NCBI GenBank assembly: GCA_032433595.1
Contig: JASWJB010000040.1
Location: 1-64,000 of the forward strand
Reading direction: 5' to 3'
Source: Conoideocrella luteorostrata
Lineage: Eukaryota > Ascomycota > Sordariomycetes > Hypocreales > Clavicipitaceae
Length of the DNA: 64,000 nucleotides
Of the stretch, positions 1 through 12,000 are shown in pieces; positions within the stretch are counted from its first letter, which is position 1; every line of letters starts with the position of its first letter. The notes under the pieces were generated by a model. That model was given only the letters and a program-made list of their open reading frames with translations. It was not told the DNA's origin and searched no databases. The position numbers and the translations under genes are program-made.

Positions 1-3000
1 CCTCCCTCAATCACTCTCGGGCGTGACTGAGTAACGGTGAAAAGCGCCCCCAAAAGAAAGCACACGAAAAAAAGAGAGTGGAGGGATTGGTCGTGGAAAT
101 GACTACATCTGCGGGCGTCGCCGATCCCATTTTTAGGCGTGTCATGCATGCGCGGCACACCAGCTAAGGCTATAGCCTGCCAATCCCTTTCGGTGTGACA
201 ATCAATTAGCCAAGCCCATAAAGTAATAGTAGTAGTTTCTACCGACTAGCTGGCTGCTGTAGTTCCTAGCTAGCTAGTCAACTATTGTAGCCGAGTTCGT
301 TCAGCCCAGGTGGGAGGGATATGGGCGGCCCGGCGAACACACGTCAACGCATGGCACGAAGGAGACGAACCAAACCCTTCGAGAGACTAACACGAACTGG
401 CAGGCGATTATTAAATCAGATGGCCAGCCGGCGTGACATGGCGACACTGGCTGAACTGGAGCGGCGATTCGCCCAGCGACGGACGAGACCAATCGGAGAA
501 ATCGCTGACAGGTTCGAGAATGCCCAGCCGCAGCCGCAACTGAATTAGTATGACATGCCACGGGGAATGGGAACCGGCTCGTCCACTACTGACGGGAAGC
601 CAACTCCCGACAAACACGGCGCTATGGTGTCATGGTGTGTCATGGCAGCATGGTCACGGTGAAAGGCTCAACCACCTGTTTGCCATCGACCTCAGCCCAA
701 CGGGCGCGGCGGCGCAAGGTGGAATCAGTATTTTCGTATTATTCGAGTATTACGCTTCTTCTCGGCCTTGGATGGCATTCTCCCTCACTCTCACCTGCAC
801 ACCCACCGCATTCTGAGCCAGGCCGCGTGCGGGCGTCTTTGCTCGTGTCCAGAACTGGGAAATACCGAGAGCTGACTATGCGGAAGTTTCCTGAACCTGA
901 CGTGGCCGCGGTGAACAGAACATGCGCGTGACCAAAAAATAATCATCTCCATATACTCCGTAGGCCTCTTATTAGTTACCATTCTTCTGCCACTCCGGAA
1001 GAGCCACTTGCCGCTGACAAGCTGTGCTGTGGCACCAAGGTCTGGCGCAACACAAGAAATAGTCCCCGTATTATTATTAACTATAGCTTTGGCGGGATGA
1101 AATGCCGCGTCGGGCGCACGTTCAAGAGCTTATTACCGTATTGCACAGAGTCTTGGCCAGTCCACTTATTCGAAACAGCGCATTGGTCCATACCGTAGTC
1201 CTTTCATGTCGACGTGCCACCACCTGCGGTTGTGTATATCTTACTGGGGTGGTTAACATAGCGCCGTAGGTAGCTAAGGGCTCGAGCGACCGAGCTATAT
1301 TGACGCAAGTAATGAAAACGGCGGCGCATAGCCATGAGCCATGTTCCTTACGGTGTACAGGTATGGTGATCTGCGAGTCTTTATTTCGTACTCCGCACAA
1401 TATGCAGCGAGGTCACACCTGGCGTCAGGCCATTGCTGCGCAGAAAATTTCATCGCGGCCGGTCTGCCCTCTCGGCTGTGACGGAGCTAATTCGATCTTT
1501 GCGATACTAGTATCCTAGATCCATCAGGGTCTCTCCTCTATTAATGCGACCGGAACCCTGCAACTCACCAGGTATACGTAGTCTGGTAGTGTCCTTCACG
1601 GAAGCGAGACAAAGGAAAGACAAAGGCCTTTGTCTTGCCAACACAGCTGCATGGAAATCCTGCACCTTCGCTTTCCAAGTGATGATTCGAGTGACCCATC
1701 GCGACCGGCAACCCACACACCGCAACCCCTCGTAATTGAACTGAGCCACACCACAACCATTGCATGTATAATAAGGATAGTACTTTGTAACAACTATACT
1801 ATCAGCCATCTACTCTCATAGATGAAGTCCCTTTTTCATCCCATTTGTAATTAGCATGTTTCAATGCAATCGTCGTGTTGTAGATTAATTTCATCTATGA
1901 GATTACTCCTTGGACAGTCGATTGGCTCAGTCAATCCGTACTCCGTACTCCGTAGTCATTGCTTATATCGTGGTAAGTACGGAGTATTTTTCACAGATTT
2001 TAATTTTTTCCAACAAGAAAACTTTCCCAGGCTGCTATGCCACGACACCAGCCCAAGGATCTAAATTGGTCTAGAACTTCAATGACTTTGGTTGCTCGGT
2101 CTTGCTTTTTGTTTTACCTTTACCTTTCATTTTTACTGTTCACCCCCCCCCCACCCCCCCACTAATAAAACATCCGAGAATAGGTTGGCAAAAGTTTAAG
2201 CAGCCAAAAGAACATATAACGGGCAGTGAAACTCGCATGCATTAGTCTATACGAGCCCATCAATGCAATGTGTCGCTCGTAAGGTATTCATGGCTTGATC
2301 AATGCTCTCTCGTGCGTCTCCTAGAACTCCTAAAGCTCTAAGCTGCATCCTAGGCCCACTCTGCATGCACGTCTTGGCTGCTGGCTTCTGGTGCTCAGGC
2401 AGCTTTAACAAAAATGTAGTAAGTGCGCCGCAGCGGCGTATCAATAACAGGGCCATAAGGTCTGCAAACGGCATAGAAAATAAGCAGTAAATTAAGTACT
2501 TTTTATTTGCTCAGTTATATTACCTTGGCAGCTCCACCGGTACATACATCGAGCCTCTCGGGATTCCGGGGTGCATCGTAACCTGAGCTTTTCTCACATC
2601 GGTGAACCACTCGGCCGCCAAACAGCAAGAACCCGACAGTCATAGCTTGAACTGCTATTGACTCGCAATCTTGGGGGCGGAATCTTACTGCATTGTTTGT
2701 TTTCTCGCCAAACTGTATCTCGGGCACATGCTGGTACGGCACAGCCCCAAAACATGTATGTCGACACAAAATTTAAGCGAACGCCTACCCTACAGCAGAG
2801 ATGCCATGACTCGGCCACCACCGATGACCTCACTTTCCGGGTTACAGAGTAACTAGTCAGTTGATGCTAATTCAACGTTGCCATGTTCCACTTTTTGAGG
2901 GGGCTTTGAGGAGTTACGGGATCAGAACTTTTTTTTTCTTTGTTTTTGCCGTTTCTAGAACTCAGTCGCCAACGAACAAAGCTCGACTCGACAAAGGTCG

Positions 3001-3401
3001 CGTGGAGTACCTCCAAGTCTGGATCGTGACTGCAAAGCTCCTACTACCTGTGTACAAATCACAACGAAAGGAACGATGAGCTGTGAAGCTCTTAAAGCAT
3101 ATTTTCCTATGGAGGTAACCGACTGTTTGTAACGTGCTCGAGTTGGTGACGGGTAATGCATGGGCAATACTGACACCAACAGCACGGCTGGAGGTTACAG
3201 ATGCCGCCATGCGCAAAGGTTGCTTAAATGTAGCCTCTAAACTTAGATTTGGTTGATTCCGTCTTCCTTCACGAGGCTCGGCTTCTAAGAATGCTCCAAC
3301 ATCTAGTACAAGCCTTCATTTGACAAGTCAAGCCACGAAATAGTGAATTGCAATAGAATGCATTGACAGCGTTGACATCCGATGCGTCCTTCCAGTTCTA
3401 C
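1..3401. other. long intergenic region, no gene supported
   Basis: I find no reading frame here with family motifs, a signal peptide or a plausible intron structure; all open frames are short and overlap one another on both strands. The stretch holds a poly-C run (about 2143-2160) and copies of the dispersed 9-mer TACTCCGTA/TACGGAGTA at 954-962, 1939-1954 (two overlapping copies) and 1978-1986. A non-coding RNA or very short gene cannot be excluded. Confidence 0.6.
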
Positions 3402-4431
3402 CTATAATTCCCCGTGCTTGTAAGAGCTGTGGCTGCTCAGATTGCTGCTGCTTGTGTAACTCCTGCTCTCGTCAGTCGCCTCTGCTCCGCAAGATGATGT
3501 TGCGTCCTCGTGATGCCACCACCTAGCCTCCTCATATGCCTGTGGGCTCTCAGCTCCATTTTGGGACTGCTCTTCCTGTTGATATCCAAAGTTCTGTTGA
3601 TGATCTGTCTCCTTCCAATGACCCTGTCTGTAAAGGTCGTCCACTTCCCTGATAATGGCGATTACGTCCTGCTGTCGGAAGGCCACACGGTTTTTGAGAG
3701 TGATGGAAATCAATCTCTCAACATGTTCCAGCTGTGAGGTGATGGAGCCAAGGTTGCCTTTGCAGCGATCAAGTTCCGACTCGAGCACCAGGCGGCTCGT
3801 CCTACGCCCATCGGCCTGCCGATCTCGCTCTTCTCTCTCCGCAGCGGACAGCTGATGCCGAAAAAAGAAGCCTAGCCAGGTATTTCTAGCCGCGTCTTCT
3901 GCCTCAGCTTGCGCCGCAGCTCGGTGGTCTTCTGCTTGAAGCCTCGCCAAAGCCTCCTGCTTTTCGTCCATGGCTTGCCGGGATTCGACTTGCTCTTTCC
4001 CCAGTTTTTCTCGTTGTTGCTCCAAATGTACCAGTTCCTGCGTCAACGTGATCAACTGATGGTAGTATTCCGCAGGCTCCACATGTCGGCGGTTGCGTCT
4101 CGGATCTGGCACGTTAGAGGCATCTACGGGTCGACCAGGCGTATACGTGCAGTCGAAGAGCCGTCTTTTCGTCGAGTCAAGGAGACTCTCGTAGGCTTCC
4201 TGCAGCTAGCTAGGGCGTTAGGTTTGCACGGATCAAGGCTGATATCAGACAACAAATACAGGACGTCCGAACTTCTTGAAAATCAGCATTTGCCTTCGCG
4301 GTATTGCCGTTCCTGTCTGGATGCTTGACCAGGGCGAGACGACGATAGTTCGCCTTGATGGAGTCTTCGTCTGCAGACGGTGACAACTGAAGGACTGCGT
4401 AGTGGTCGATAGCGGGTGCCCGGGCTGCCAT
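3402..4431 (-). CDS. J-domain (DnaJ/Hsp40) protein with coiled-coil C-terminus
   Basis: Two exons, 4431-4273 and 4205-3402 (320 aa). Residues 1 to about 65 form a J-domain starting AIDHYAVLQLSPSADEDSIK, with the HPD signature that stimulates Hsp70 ATPase. The intron splits the end of the J-domain. Acceptor CTAG after a CTAAC branch point restores FQELQEAYESLLD, the normal FQxIxxAYExLSD pattern. The remainder is highly charged: Glu/Gln/Arg-rich with heptad-like spacing at about residues 95-220, suggesting a long coiled coil, and then a Ser-rich tail. No zinc finger or G/F region is present, so it is a type III J-protein. The start is the ATG of MAARAPAIDHY, which leaves about nine residues before the domain. 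The donor GTTCGG is weak. The client or partner is unknown; Hsp70 co-chaperone activity is inferred from the J-domain. Confidence 0.85.
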
Positions 4432-5319
4432 TGAATGCAAGTTGGCGTGATGACAGAGATAGGTTGGATTTCTTCGAGGCAGCCAATACTGAGCTGTAAC
4501 TCGCGCCGCATCGCAAGATTCTTCTCAGCGAACTCCTACGAGAGTTCTGCAGACTTCGAGGCTACGATCACATGATCGCGTTGTTACACGATCGGACCCC
4601 AATACATGTCGAAGCCTCACCTGAGAGATATGCCGTGCCACAATTGACGGAAGCAGTCATATCGGCCGGCATCAACCAATCATGAGACCTTTCCTCAGGC
4701 AATATGTCTTCGAATTCTTGGCGCACACACTGCCCGCAGAGCCCTCAATGCTTTCACACTCTCCGAACATCTTGCAGGTTGACAGACGGCTTGCCAGGGC
4801 CAACTCATGGTGTGCGGCTATTGGCTCTCGGAAACCCGACATGTACCATCCACCTGAACAACAGTGGCCCAGCAGCATTCAAGAACGCTCACTTTAGTGC
4901 GCAGCCACGAGATCTGGGAGTGATGAAGATTACCATTATATTGATGAAGATGCTTCGGCTCCAGGTCGTGCCATGTCGTCGACACATGGGCTAGGGTCTG
5001 GGGAAGAATGCGGGGCCGGCCGACTTCCTCACGCCCTCGGTAAGCCCCAGGACCTAGAGCCTTTTCTTGCAAGCATGTCACTCCGGCCATCAACTTGGAC
5101 AGCCTGTAATCATCCCTTTGCCGTTCATCGCTTGCAACAACGCAGTAAATTTATTTGTACATTTCCTCAAATTCAATTCCGTCCTCGCTAGCGCACCTGC
5201 GTCTCACGGAAGACTCCGTCGCCTTCCTACCGATAGGCGGTGTCTCTCACTCATCACTCATACCATCATCACCTTACTCTTCGCCATCATAGCATCATTA
5301 ACACGCTCATCCCCCCATC
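4432..5319. other. intergenic, divergent promoter region
   Basis: This 888-bp space separates the divergent J-domain and hydrolase genes and must hold both promoters. Pyrimidine-rich sequence (about 5230-5310) precedes the hydrolase ATG, as is usual for fungal 5' leaders. No other gene is supported. Confidence 0.6.
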
Positions 5320-6969
5320 ATGTCTCAACCATCTCCACGCAGCTTCCTCGGCTGGATCCTCGACTACCTCGCCGCCTGGATATTCAACCTGCCCCCTGAA
5401 AAATGCAGCTACACAGTTCAAACCGTGCGCATCCCCGTTGCTCCATCGGTCGAGCTCCTCGCTCAACTCTACCAGCCCACCAACCTCAACCCATCTAGCA
5501 CAATCCTATCTGTCGGCCCGTACGGACGCAGCAGCATCATGGGTCTCGGGTCCGTCCGTCTCTTCGCATCCCGTGGCTACCAAGGCCTTCTGGTCAGCGT
5601 CCGGGGCACATTCGGCTCCGGCGGCACTTTCGACCCCGGATTGCACACCACCGACGATGCCAAAGCCATAGTCTCTTGGATGCAAAAACAGTCATGGTAC
5701 ACGGGCCGCTTCGCCATGTTTGGTGCCTCGTACCTTGGCCTCACGCAGTGGGCGACTCTCGAGAACCAGCCTCCCGATATGGCCGCGTCGGTCATCCTAG
5801 TTGGTCCGCATGATCTCAGCCAATATATCTGGTCGACGGGTGCCCTGAATCTAGACCTCCTCTTATGGGCTGGTCTCATAGCTCGCCAAGAAGGATGCAG
5901 CATGCTCTGGGCACAGCTCCAAATGCAATTTGCGACCAGCCGTCTGAGCCACCAACTGTTCAGGGCGGTGCCTCTCGCCGACGCGGCGGATAAGTACTTT
6001 TCCGGGAAAACCCCATGGCTACGACGAAGGATTGAAACGCCAGACTTGAATGATGCGTTCTGGAAGCCCATGCAGCACCTCAAGGCTGTCGAGCGTGCAG
6101 ACCTACCGATTTTGATGGTGTCGGGGTGGCAGGACGTATTCCTTCCGCAGACAATGGAGCAGTATCACGTCTTGCAGAAACGGGGTGTTGATGTAGCACT
6201 GACAATTGGACCGTGGCACCACGCGACTGTCCAAAATGGGACTACCTTCAGCGAGACCTTCCAGTGGCTCGAGCAAAAGGTCGCGAAGAAGCAAGGTGCG
6301 GAGCGGACATCGCCGGTGCGATATTACGTATCCGGCGCGAAGGAATGGCGCAATGCGGCTACATGGCCGCCTCTGACCGCATCCAAGGACCTGTATCTCC
6401 ATCCAACCAAGCTGTCCGAGACGAAACCTCCCGCCAGAGCCACCGAGTCAACCTTTGTGTTTGACCCGGAGAATCCAACACCAGCTTTAGGAGGACCTCG
6501 TCTCGCCCACAGCAACGTCTTCATCGACACAGCTTTGGCAGAACGAGATGACGTCCTGACGTTTACCACCGATCCTTTATCTCACGACACCGAAGTCCTA
6601 GGCCCATGTGTAGTTGAGCTAATACACTCAAGCGACGGACCGGCAGACCTCTTTGTCCGTATAAGTGACGTTGACGAGCGCCATGTATCGCGCTACGTTA
6701 CCGAAACTTACCAACGCTTGACGACGATGACGACGACGGGTAAACGAGACGGCGAGACTATTCGCCTGTCATTGCCAGACTGTGCGCACCGTTTCAAGAA
6801 GGGCCATGCGATAAGACTCGTCGTCGCAGGAGGAAATTATCCACATTATACGCCGAACTCTGGAGTCGTGTCCGGAGATGTGAATGACGCGACCAAGCGA
6901 TTGGTAACCCATGTTGTGCGGCATGCTGCGGATCAGCTATCAAAGCTGACAATATCTGTGGCGAATTGA
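5320..6969 (+). CDS. CocE/NonD family serine hydrolase (X-Pro dipeptidyl-peptidase S15-like)
   Basis: A single exon of 549 aa. The N-terminal alpha/beta-hydrolase domain carries the nucleophile elbow GASYLG (Ser137). The likely acid is Asp in SGWQDVFLPQT (about residue 271), and the catalytic His is in GPWHHAT (about residue 300). The FGSGG segment near residue 100 and the DDAKAIVSWMQKQ helix are typical of the CocE/NonD group. After about residue 350 the protein continues as the jelly-roll domain of this family (PF08530 type), ending in a run that includes KKGHAIRLVVAGGNYPHY. Members hydrolyse esters or X-Pro peptide bonds; the substrate here cannot be predicted. No signal peptide is visible. 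The start lies in a CCCCCATCATG context. Confidence 0.9.
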   Translation: MSQPSPRSFLGWILDYLAAWIFNLPPEKCSYTVQTVRIPVAPSVELLAQLYQPTNLNPSSTILSVGPYGRSSIMGLGSVRLFASRGYQGLLVSVRGTFGSGGTFDPGLHTTDDAKAIVSWMQKQSWYTGRFAMFGASYLGLTQWATLENQPPDMAASVILVGPHDLSQYIWSTGALNLDLLLWAGLIARQEGCSMLWAQLQMQFATSRLSHQLFRAVPLADAADKYFSGKTPWLRRRIETPDLNDAFWKPMQHLKAVERADLPILMVSGWQDVFLPQTMEQYHVLQKRGVDVALTIGPWHHATVQNGTTFSETFQWLEQKVAKKQGAERTSPVRYYVSGAKEWRNAATWPPLTASKDLYLHPTKLSETKPPARATESTFVFDPENPTPALGGPRLAHSNVFIDTALAERDDVLTFTTDPLSHDTEVLGPCVVELIHSSDGPADLFVRISDVDERHVSRYVTETYQRLTTMTTTGKRDGETIRLSLPDCAHRFKKGHAIRLVVAGGNYPHYTPNSGVVSGDVNDATKRLVTHVVRHAADQLSKLTISVAN

Positions 6970-7561
6970 AGCAAATAGATGCTTATATATAGAGAGACAG
7001 CAGTCGTGACACATGGAAGAACACTCGCAGAGAAACGGATAAAGAGTTCCTCGCAGTTAGCACGAATCAGTAGATGCCACGACTCATGGCTTTGCCCAAT
7101 ACGGTTGTGCGGTATCTTTTTAGGATTGAAGTTGGTAATCTGATAACAGATGCAAGCTCGAGCTTTCACTAACGTGAGTTTTTCAAAAGTGATCAGGTGA
7201 CTGGCATGGCAGCAGTCTGTTCACGTAGTGCAAGTCTCGGTCTGATGCTGTAACCCAACTTGGTTTGTATAATTATTCTAGTCAGCATTCTATACTGTCT
7301 AATTGGGTTTCAACCCATATCTATATTTTGTGACGGCCACTCTTGACGTGTACTTTCAACCAGCAACAGACAAACCCACACCTTTACCAACAACGGTGTG
7401 GCTAAATGCAGATCGAATCATGACGCCGCTACAATCGATCCGCCCAAGATTAGCGAGCGGGATATTGATGCCATCAAGAAAAAACAAATCATCAACGCCA
7501 ACTATACAATGCCATTGTTGGCTCTCAGCACTTTTCATCATCCTACTCTCCCGCCACCTTA
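6970..7561. other. convergent 3' intergenic region
   Basis: This space lies between the convergent hydrolase and desaturase genes and should contain both 3' UTRs. No gene is supported. Confidence 0.6.
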
Positions 7562-9067
7562 CTAAGCCTTCATAGACATGGGTTTAGTACCAAGACCGTT
7601 TTGGTTGCGGAAGAACAAGACACCTTTGCCGGCACCCTCAGCATCGGCGCTGGGCTCAACCCACTGGCACCAGCGAGCGCTTTGCCAAAGAGCGTGGATG
7701 AAACCCACGGGACCATCCTTGGTGTCGGATCGGTAGTGCTTGCCCATGACAGGCTTGATGGCTTCGGAAGCCTCGTCTGCGTTATAAAAGGGAATAGAGC
7801 TGACATAGTGATGGAGGACGTGAGTCTCAATGATGCCGTGGAGTAGATGGCGACCAATGAAACCCATCTCGCGATCGATGGTAGCAGCAGCGCCACGAAC
7901 ATAGTTCCACTCTTCGGCGGTGTAGTGAGGCAGAGTAGGGTCGGTGTGCTGAAGGAAAGTGATGGCAACTAAGATTGGCGCGTTAGTGGATGGGATGGAC
8001 CCGACAGACTTTTGTTTCAAGCGTCAGGGAATGCAAAACTTACCGAGCCAGTGGTTGACCCAGAGGTAGGGAATGAAGTACCAAACGGCCATGTTGGCCC
8101 AGCCGAATCGATTTCCTAGGTAGAACAAAGCACCAAAAGCAAGAGCAAGTCCAATGTCAGAAAGGACAATGTATTTGGCGTGCTTGGCATCGAAGATGGG
8201 GCTGCTAGGGTCGAAGTGGTTTACACCGCCGCCATAGCCATTCTTCTTGTTTTTGCCGCGGCCCTCACGTTGACGCTCATGGAAGTTGTGGCCAGTGACG
8301 TTGGTCATGAGGTAGTTAGGCCAGCCAATGAGCTGCTGAGCCAACAGATGCAGGGCTGTGTAAATAGGCGTCTCCTCGCAGAGCTCTCCAAGCTCCTCCA
8401 CCATACGTCCAACACGAGTGGCCTGCTGCTCGCGGGTTCGGGGAAGGAAGACCATATCACGCTCCATGTGGCCGGTGGCCTTGTGATGAGCGCTGTGGGA
8501 AAACTTCCAGCTGAAATAGGGAACGAGAAGGGAAGAGTGAATGACCCAGCCGGTCAGGTCGTTGATGAAGTTTGATGGAGAGAAGGCGCCATGACCGCAC
8601 TCATGGGCAATGACCCAAAGACCGGTTCCGAAGAGACCCTGAAGAGCTGTGTAGATGCCCCAGAGCACGAAGCGGAGAGGAGTCGAGGGGACATTCTCCG
8701 GGGTCACGAAGTTGTGGAAGAGATAGAAAGTTGAAGCGAGGCAGACTATGTCGCGAAGGATATAGGCGTACCCCTTGATGGCAGAGCGCTCGAAGCAGTG
8801 CTTGGGAATGGCATCGCGGATGTCCTTTATGGTAAAATCGGGGGGAGTGAATTTATTGCCGTAGGTGTCGAGCAAGCCGTCGTATTCGTCCTTCTTGTCT
8901 TCCACGTCGAGTGAAGAGAGCGACGAGAGGGATGTGGAAGAGGCCGAAGGTCGGGGCGAATCGGCTGGAGAGACGGCGGCTGAGGACTCGGAGTCGTTGA
9001 CCGTCGTGGTGGTTGCAGTGCGCCGCAGAATGGGGTTCTTTGGCAGGGCGGAAGTAGCAGAGGCCAT
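7562..9067 (-). CDS. Delta-12 (oleate) fatty acid desaturase
   Basis: Two exons, 9067-8044 and 7968-7562 (476 aa), separated by a 75-nt GTAAGT..TTAG intron that restores HWLVAITFLQHTD. The enzyme is an ER membrane di-iron desaturase that converts oleoyl to linoleoyl chains on phospholipids. The three histidine boxes are visible: HECGH (155-159), HSAHHK (191-196) and HVLHH (391-395). Hydrophobic segments lie near 107-120, 130-160 and 305-340. The N-terminal 60 residues are Ser/Thr/Pro-rich and low in complexity, probably cytosolic. Length and box spacing fit fungal FAD2-type enzymes. A Delta-15 (omega-3) paralogue is the main alternative. The gene has a long upstream intergenic region and no metabolic partners beside it. 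Confidence 0.94.
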
Positions 9068-12000
9068 CTTGTCGTCCGGAAATTCAGGTGCAAAATATAA
9101 TAATTGGCCTGGAACACGAGCAAACCAGACTGCAAAGGGACGAAACCGTTAAAAAAAAAAAAAGGGTCGGACGCAAAGAAGAATGTTCAGGAGGAAATTT
9201 CCTGGAAGCGATAGGAAGGAATAATAACAGTTTTGTCTTCCGCAGGGCTGTTTTGTTGGGGTTGCAGGGCAAGCAGGGTCGTGGGGCCAGCGACAGCGTC
9301 CAGCGGCGGGCGGTACAGGGGGTTTCAGGGTGTTCAGATAGAGGATAGGGCCTGCCCAGGCGGCGAAAAATGAAGATAAAAGGGTCAACTTAACCCAGAC
9401 GCCAACTGCGCTTGTTGGTCGATCGAGTCTAGTCTGGTCCGGTCCGGTCTGGCCTGGCAGGAAGGTGTAAGGGTGTCAGTTTCTAGTGGAAAAAAGCCTC
9501 TTCTGTAGAAGCAAACAGAAATGCTGCGGAGCAGTCCGATGTCCCTTGTTTTTACACGTGAAGTGACGGAAATATCAGGCTCAGACCAGTGTGGCTGCTC
9601 AGCTGTGAAACGTGGACAACGCCGTCTCGCTGACGCTCTGTACTATATTATGTTTGTACTCTGATGATCAAGGCCGGGACGCAGTTCTGGGAGGGGACAG
9701 CTAATTAGTCAACCCGCGCTTTCATCATGGCCCGGCAGCGCTCTGAAATACAAGGAAAGGGACTGGCCGACGCCGTAAATGGAGTCTGGGGCAAGTCGGG
9801 ATAACAAGGAGCTGATGAACTTGCGATTCAGGGTTCACGATGTGGGGTGTGCGAGTTCTCCGTACATTTCCACAATCCCACTGCCACTGTGTTGTTGCGA
9901 GTTGTACTGCAGCCAGCCAGCCACAACGAACGCCAATGGACCCAATGATTGTATCCCATGATCTACCAGCACGTAGCTTTCTCTCCATGTATGCGTTGCA
10001 GAAAGAACAATTTACAGCGCAATGCCACTGTATTTGTGAAAAGGAGAGGCACAGTGACGCAGAACGGAAATTGTCGAGGGGTACACGTATTAAAATTTGG
10101 AGAGCGAGGGGCAGCTCCTTTCCCATTGGCCTTCCGGAGACTCTCGTCAAGCAAGAACCCTATTTTCCCTTAATCTAAACTTTTTTTTGCTTTCGCCAGG
10201 GTCCGTTCCTTGTTGACACATGCACCGAGTCCTCAGTACGGAGTACAGGCAATTGATCTGTTTTGATGACTTGAGAAAGGCTCCTGTCGGGTCAGCTTCT
10301 GGGCAAGCGCTGGATAAAAAAAATTCAAAAATTCAAGGAGGCCTCCTTCCACACTACGTTGGGCTGGGCTGGGCTGGCTTTCGTTGGCCGAGCCTGCACA
10401 CTGATCAACTGATTCAAGCAGGTGCAGTGAATGCCGCTGGTTATCAGACTCAAGTCAGTGGTATTTTCTATTCGATGTCGAGTCGGGATCCACTGTTCGC
10501 AGCCCACGCCCCCAAGCCCACGATTGCTCCGTACACTTCCATACAGGGACAGACAGCCCCCAAGCATGTGAAGCCGACGCCCAGACAATCAAAGTTCACG
10601 CGGTTTCACCACGTTCGACTGACGCAGAGCTATCAGTGGCCGCAGATAATACCAGCTGCGGAGATGGAAACTCGCTGCCAGCCCTGCTGTTCCAAGACAG
10701 GCGCACTCGAAACTCCAATTGATGCATTCCAGCTCGAGGACATGGGGCCCACGACTCTCGATCAAATATCTCCCATGGCTACTCCGTACTAGCTGAACAG
10801 TTGGCATACTAGCACGTACAGCTTCAGCGCTGCCCTAGGCGCCAACGAATCCCCTACATGTCACGGTGAGCTGTTTATGTATTTAGTGGCTCAGCCCGCA
10901 GAATGCGGTATGTCATCGTTGCAACAAGGACTCTTTGTGTTGAATTGCCAAGTTGCCACTCGGCGATAACGCCAGCGATAGACCCCGCCGTGCGTCGTGC
11001 TGCAGGCGGGTTGATCAATTTCCAACCATGCAAGGGTTTTCTTAATCAGATCTGCCGTAGTGTTTGAAGAGCAAAGTTGTGCTCAGCCGGCCACACAGCC
11101 TGACCGCCGTCACACCTTCCAACACTTGTACCAGTACTCCCTAGTGTATGGCACAATGTCAAATGTCAGCCTCTAAAATAATCCGCAATAACTGGTTAGT
11201 AACTTCGGAGCAGAGGTATGCACACAGATCTTGGATACGTCGAAGCTTCTCTGGCCGCTTATAGTTCCTTGACATCTCGTGGGAAACAAACGACCCGGCT
11301 CGGCACTATGACAGAACAGCCTGACCGGGATCAGATCTCTGTTTAAAGCGCTGTGGGTGTGGTCCCTGGAAATAGCCCCGCATTAATGGGCCATGGTACG
11401 GCATTACTATCGGGATAGTCTATCCCGGGAATACTTGCTTCGTGGTTGGCTCGTGGTTGCATGTAGATGTACTCTGTGTCGTCTCGACAATTCCATCGTA
11501 ATCAGGAAGGACTCGGCACAAGAACTACAATGCAAAAGATCTAGGATGGGCAGTATAGACTCGAGCAAATTGTTTATGCATGAAAAAAATCTTCAACTGA
11601 AAAAAAAAAAAAAAAAGAAGAAGAAACACAATTCGGCCGGCATGCACGCATATGCAGGATCGTAGACCGCATCGTGGCTTGTTGACCGACGTGCAATACC
11701 TGGGAACCTAGAGCAGGGACGAAAAAAAAAAACCCCAGCCAACGTCCAGCTCACATGCTCCTTCATGTGGACCGAAAGCCTTGGAGCTCGGTTAAGGCCA
11801 GAGAGCATGCTACACTACACTACTGCACAGCTATCACAGAGCCAAAGTGCCCGCGGTAGCTACTAGCACGCTGTTTGGGTGTCAACTTTTTCTGTTGGGA
11901 AATTTGTTGGGCCACGACACGGGGCTGCCGTCCCGCAGGCATGTCTTGCCTGGCGTCTTGTCTGGCGCCTTTACTCCGGACATACTGTGCCTAAGTAACC

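Noticed and set aside
10220..10792. 190-codon open frame on the + strand
   Set aside because: No recognisable family or leader features, and it ends inside a dispersed 9-mer; not supportable as a gene.
11590..11625. A-run that could mark a retroposed element
   Set aside because: No target-site duplication, no element body upstream and no coding remnant; simple homopolymer.
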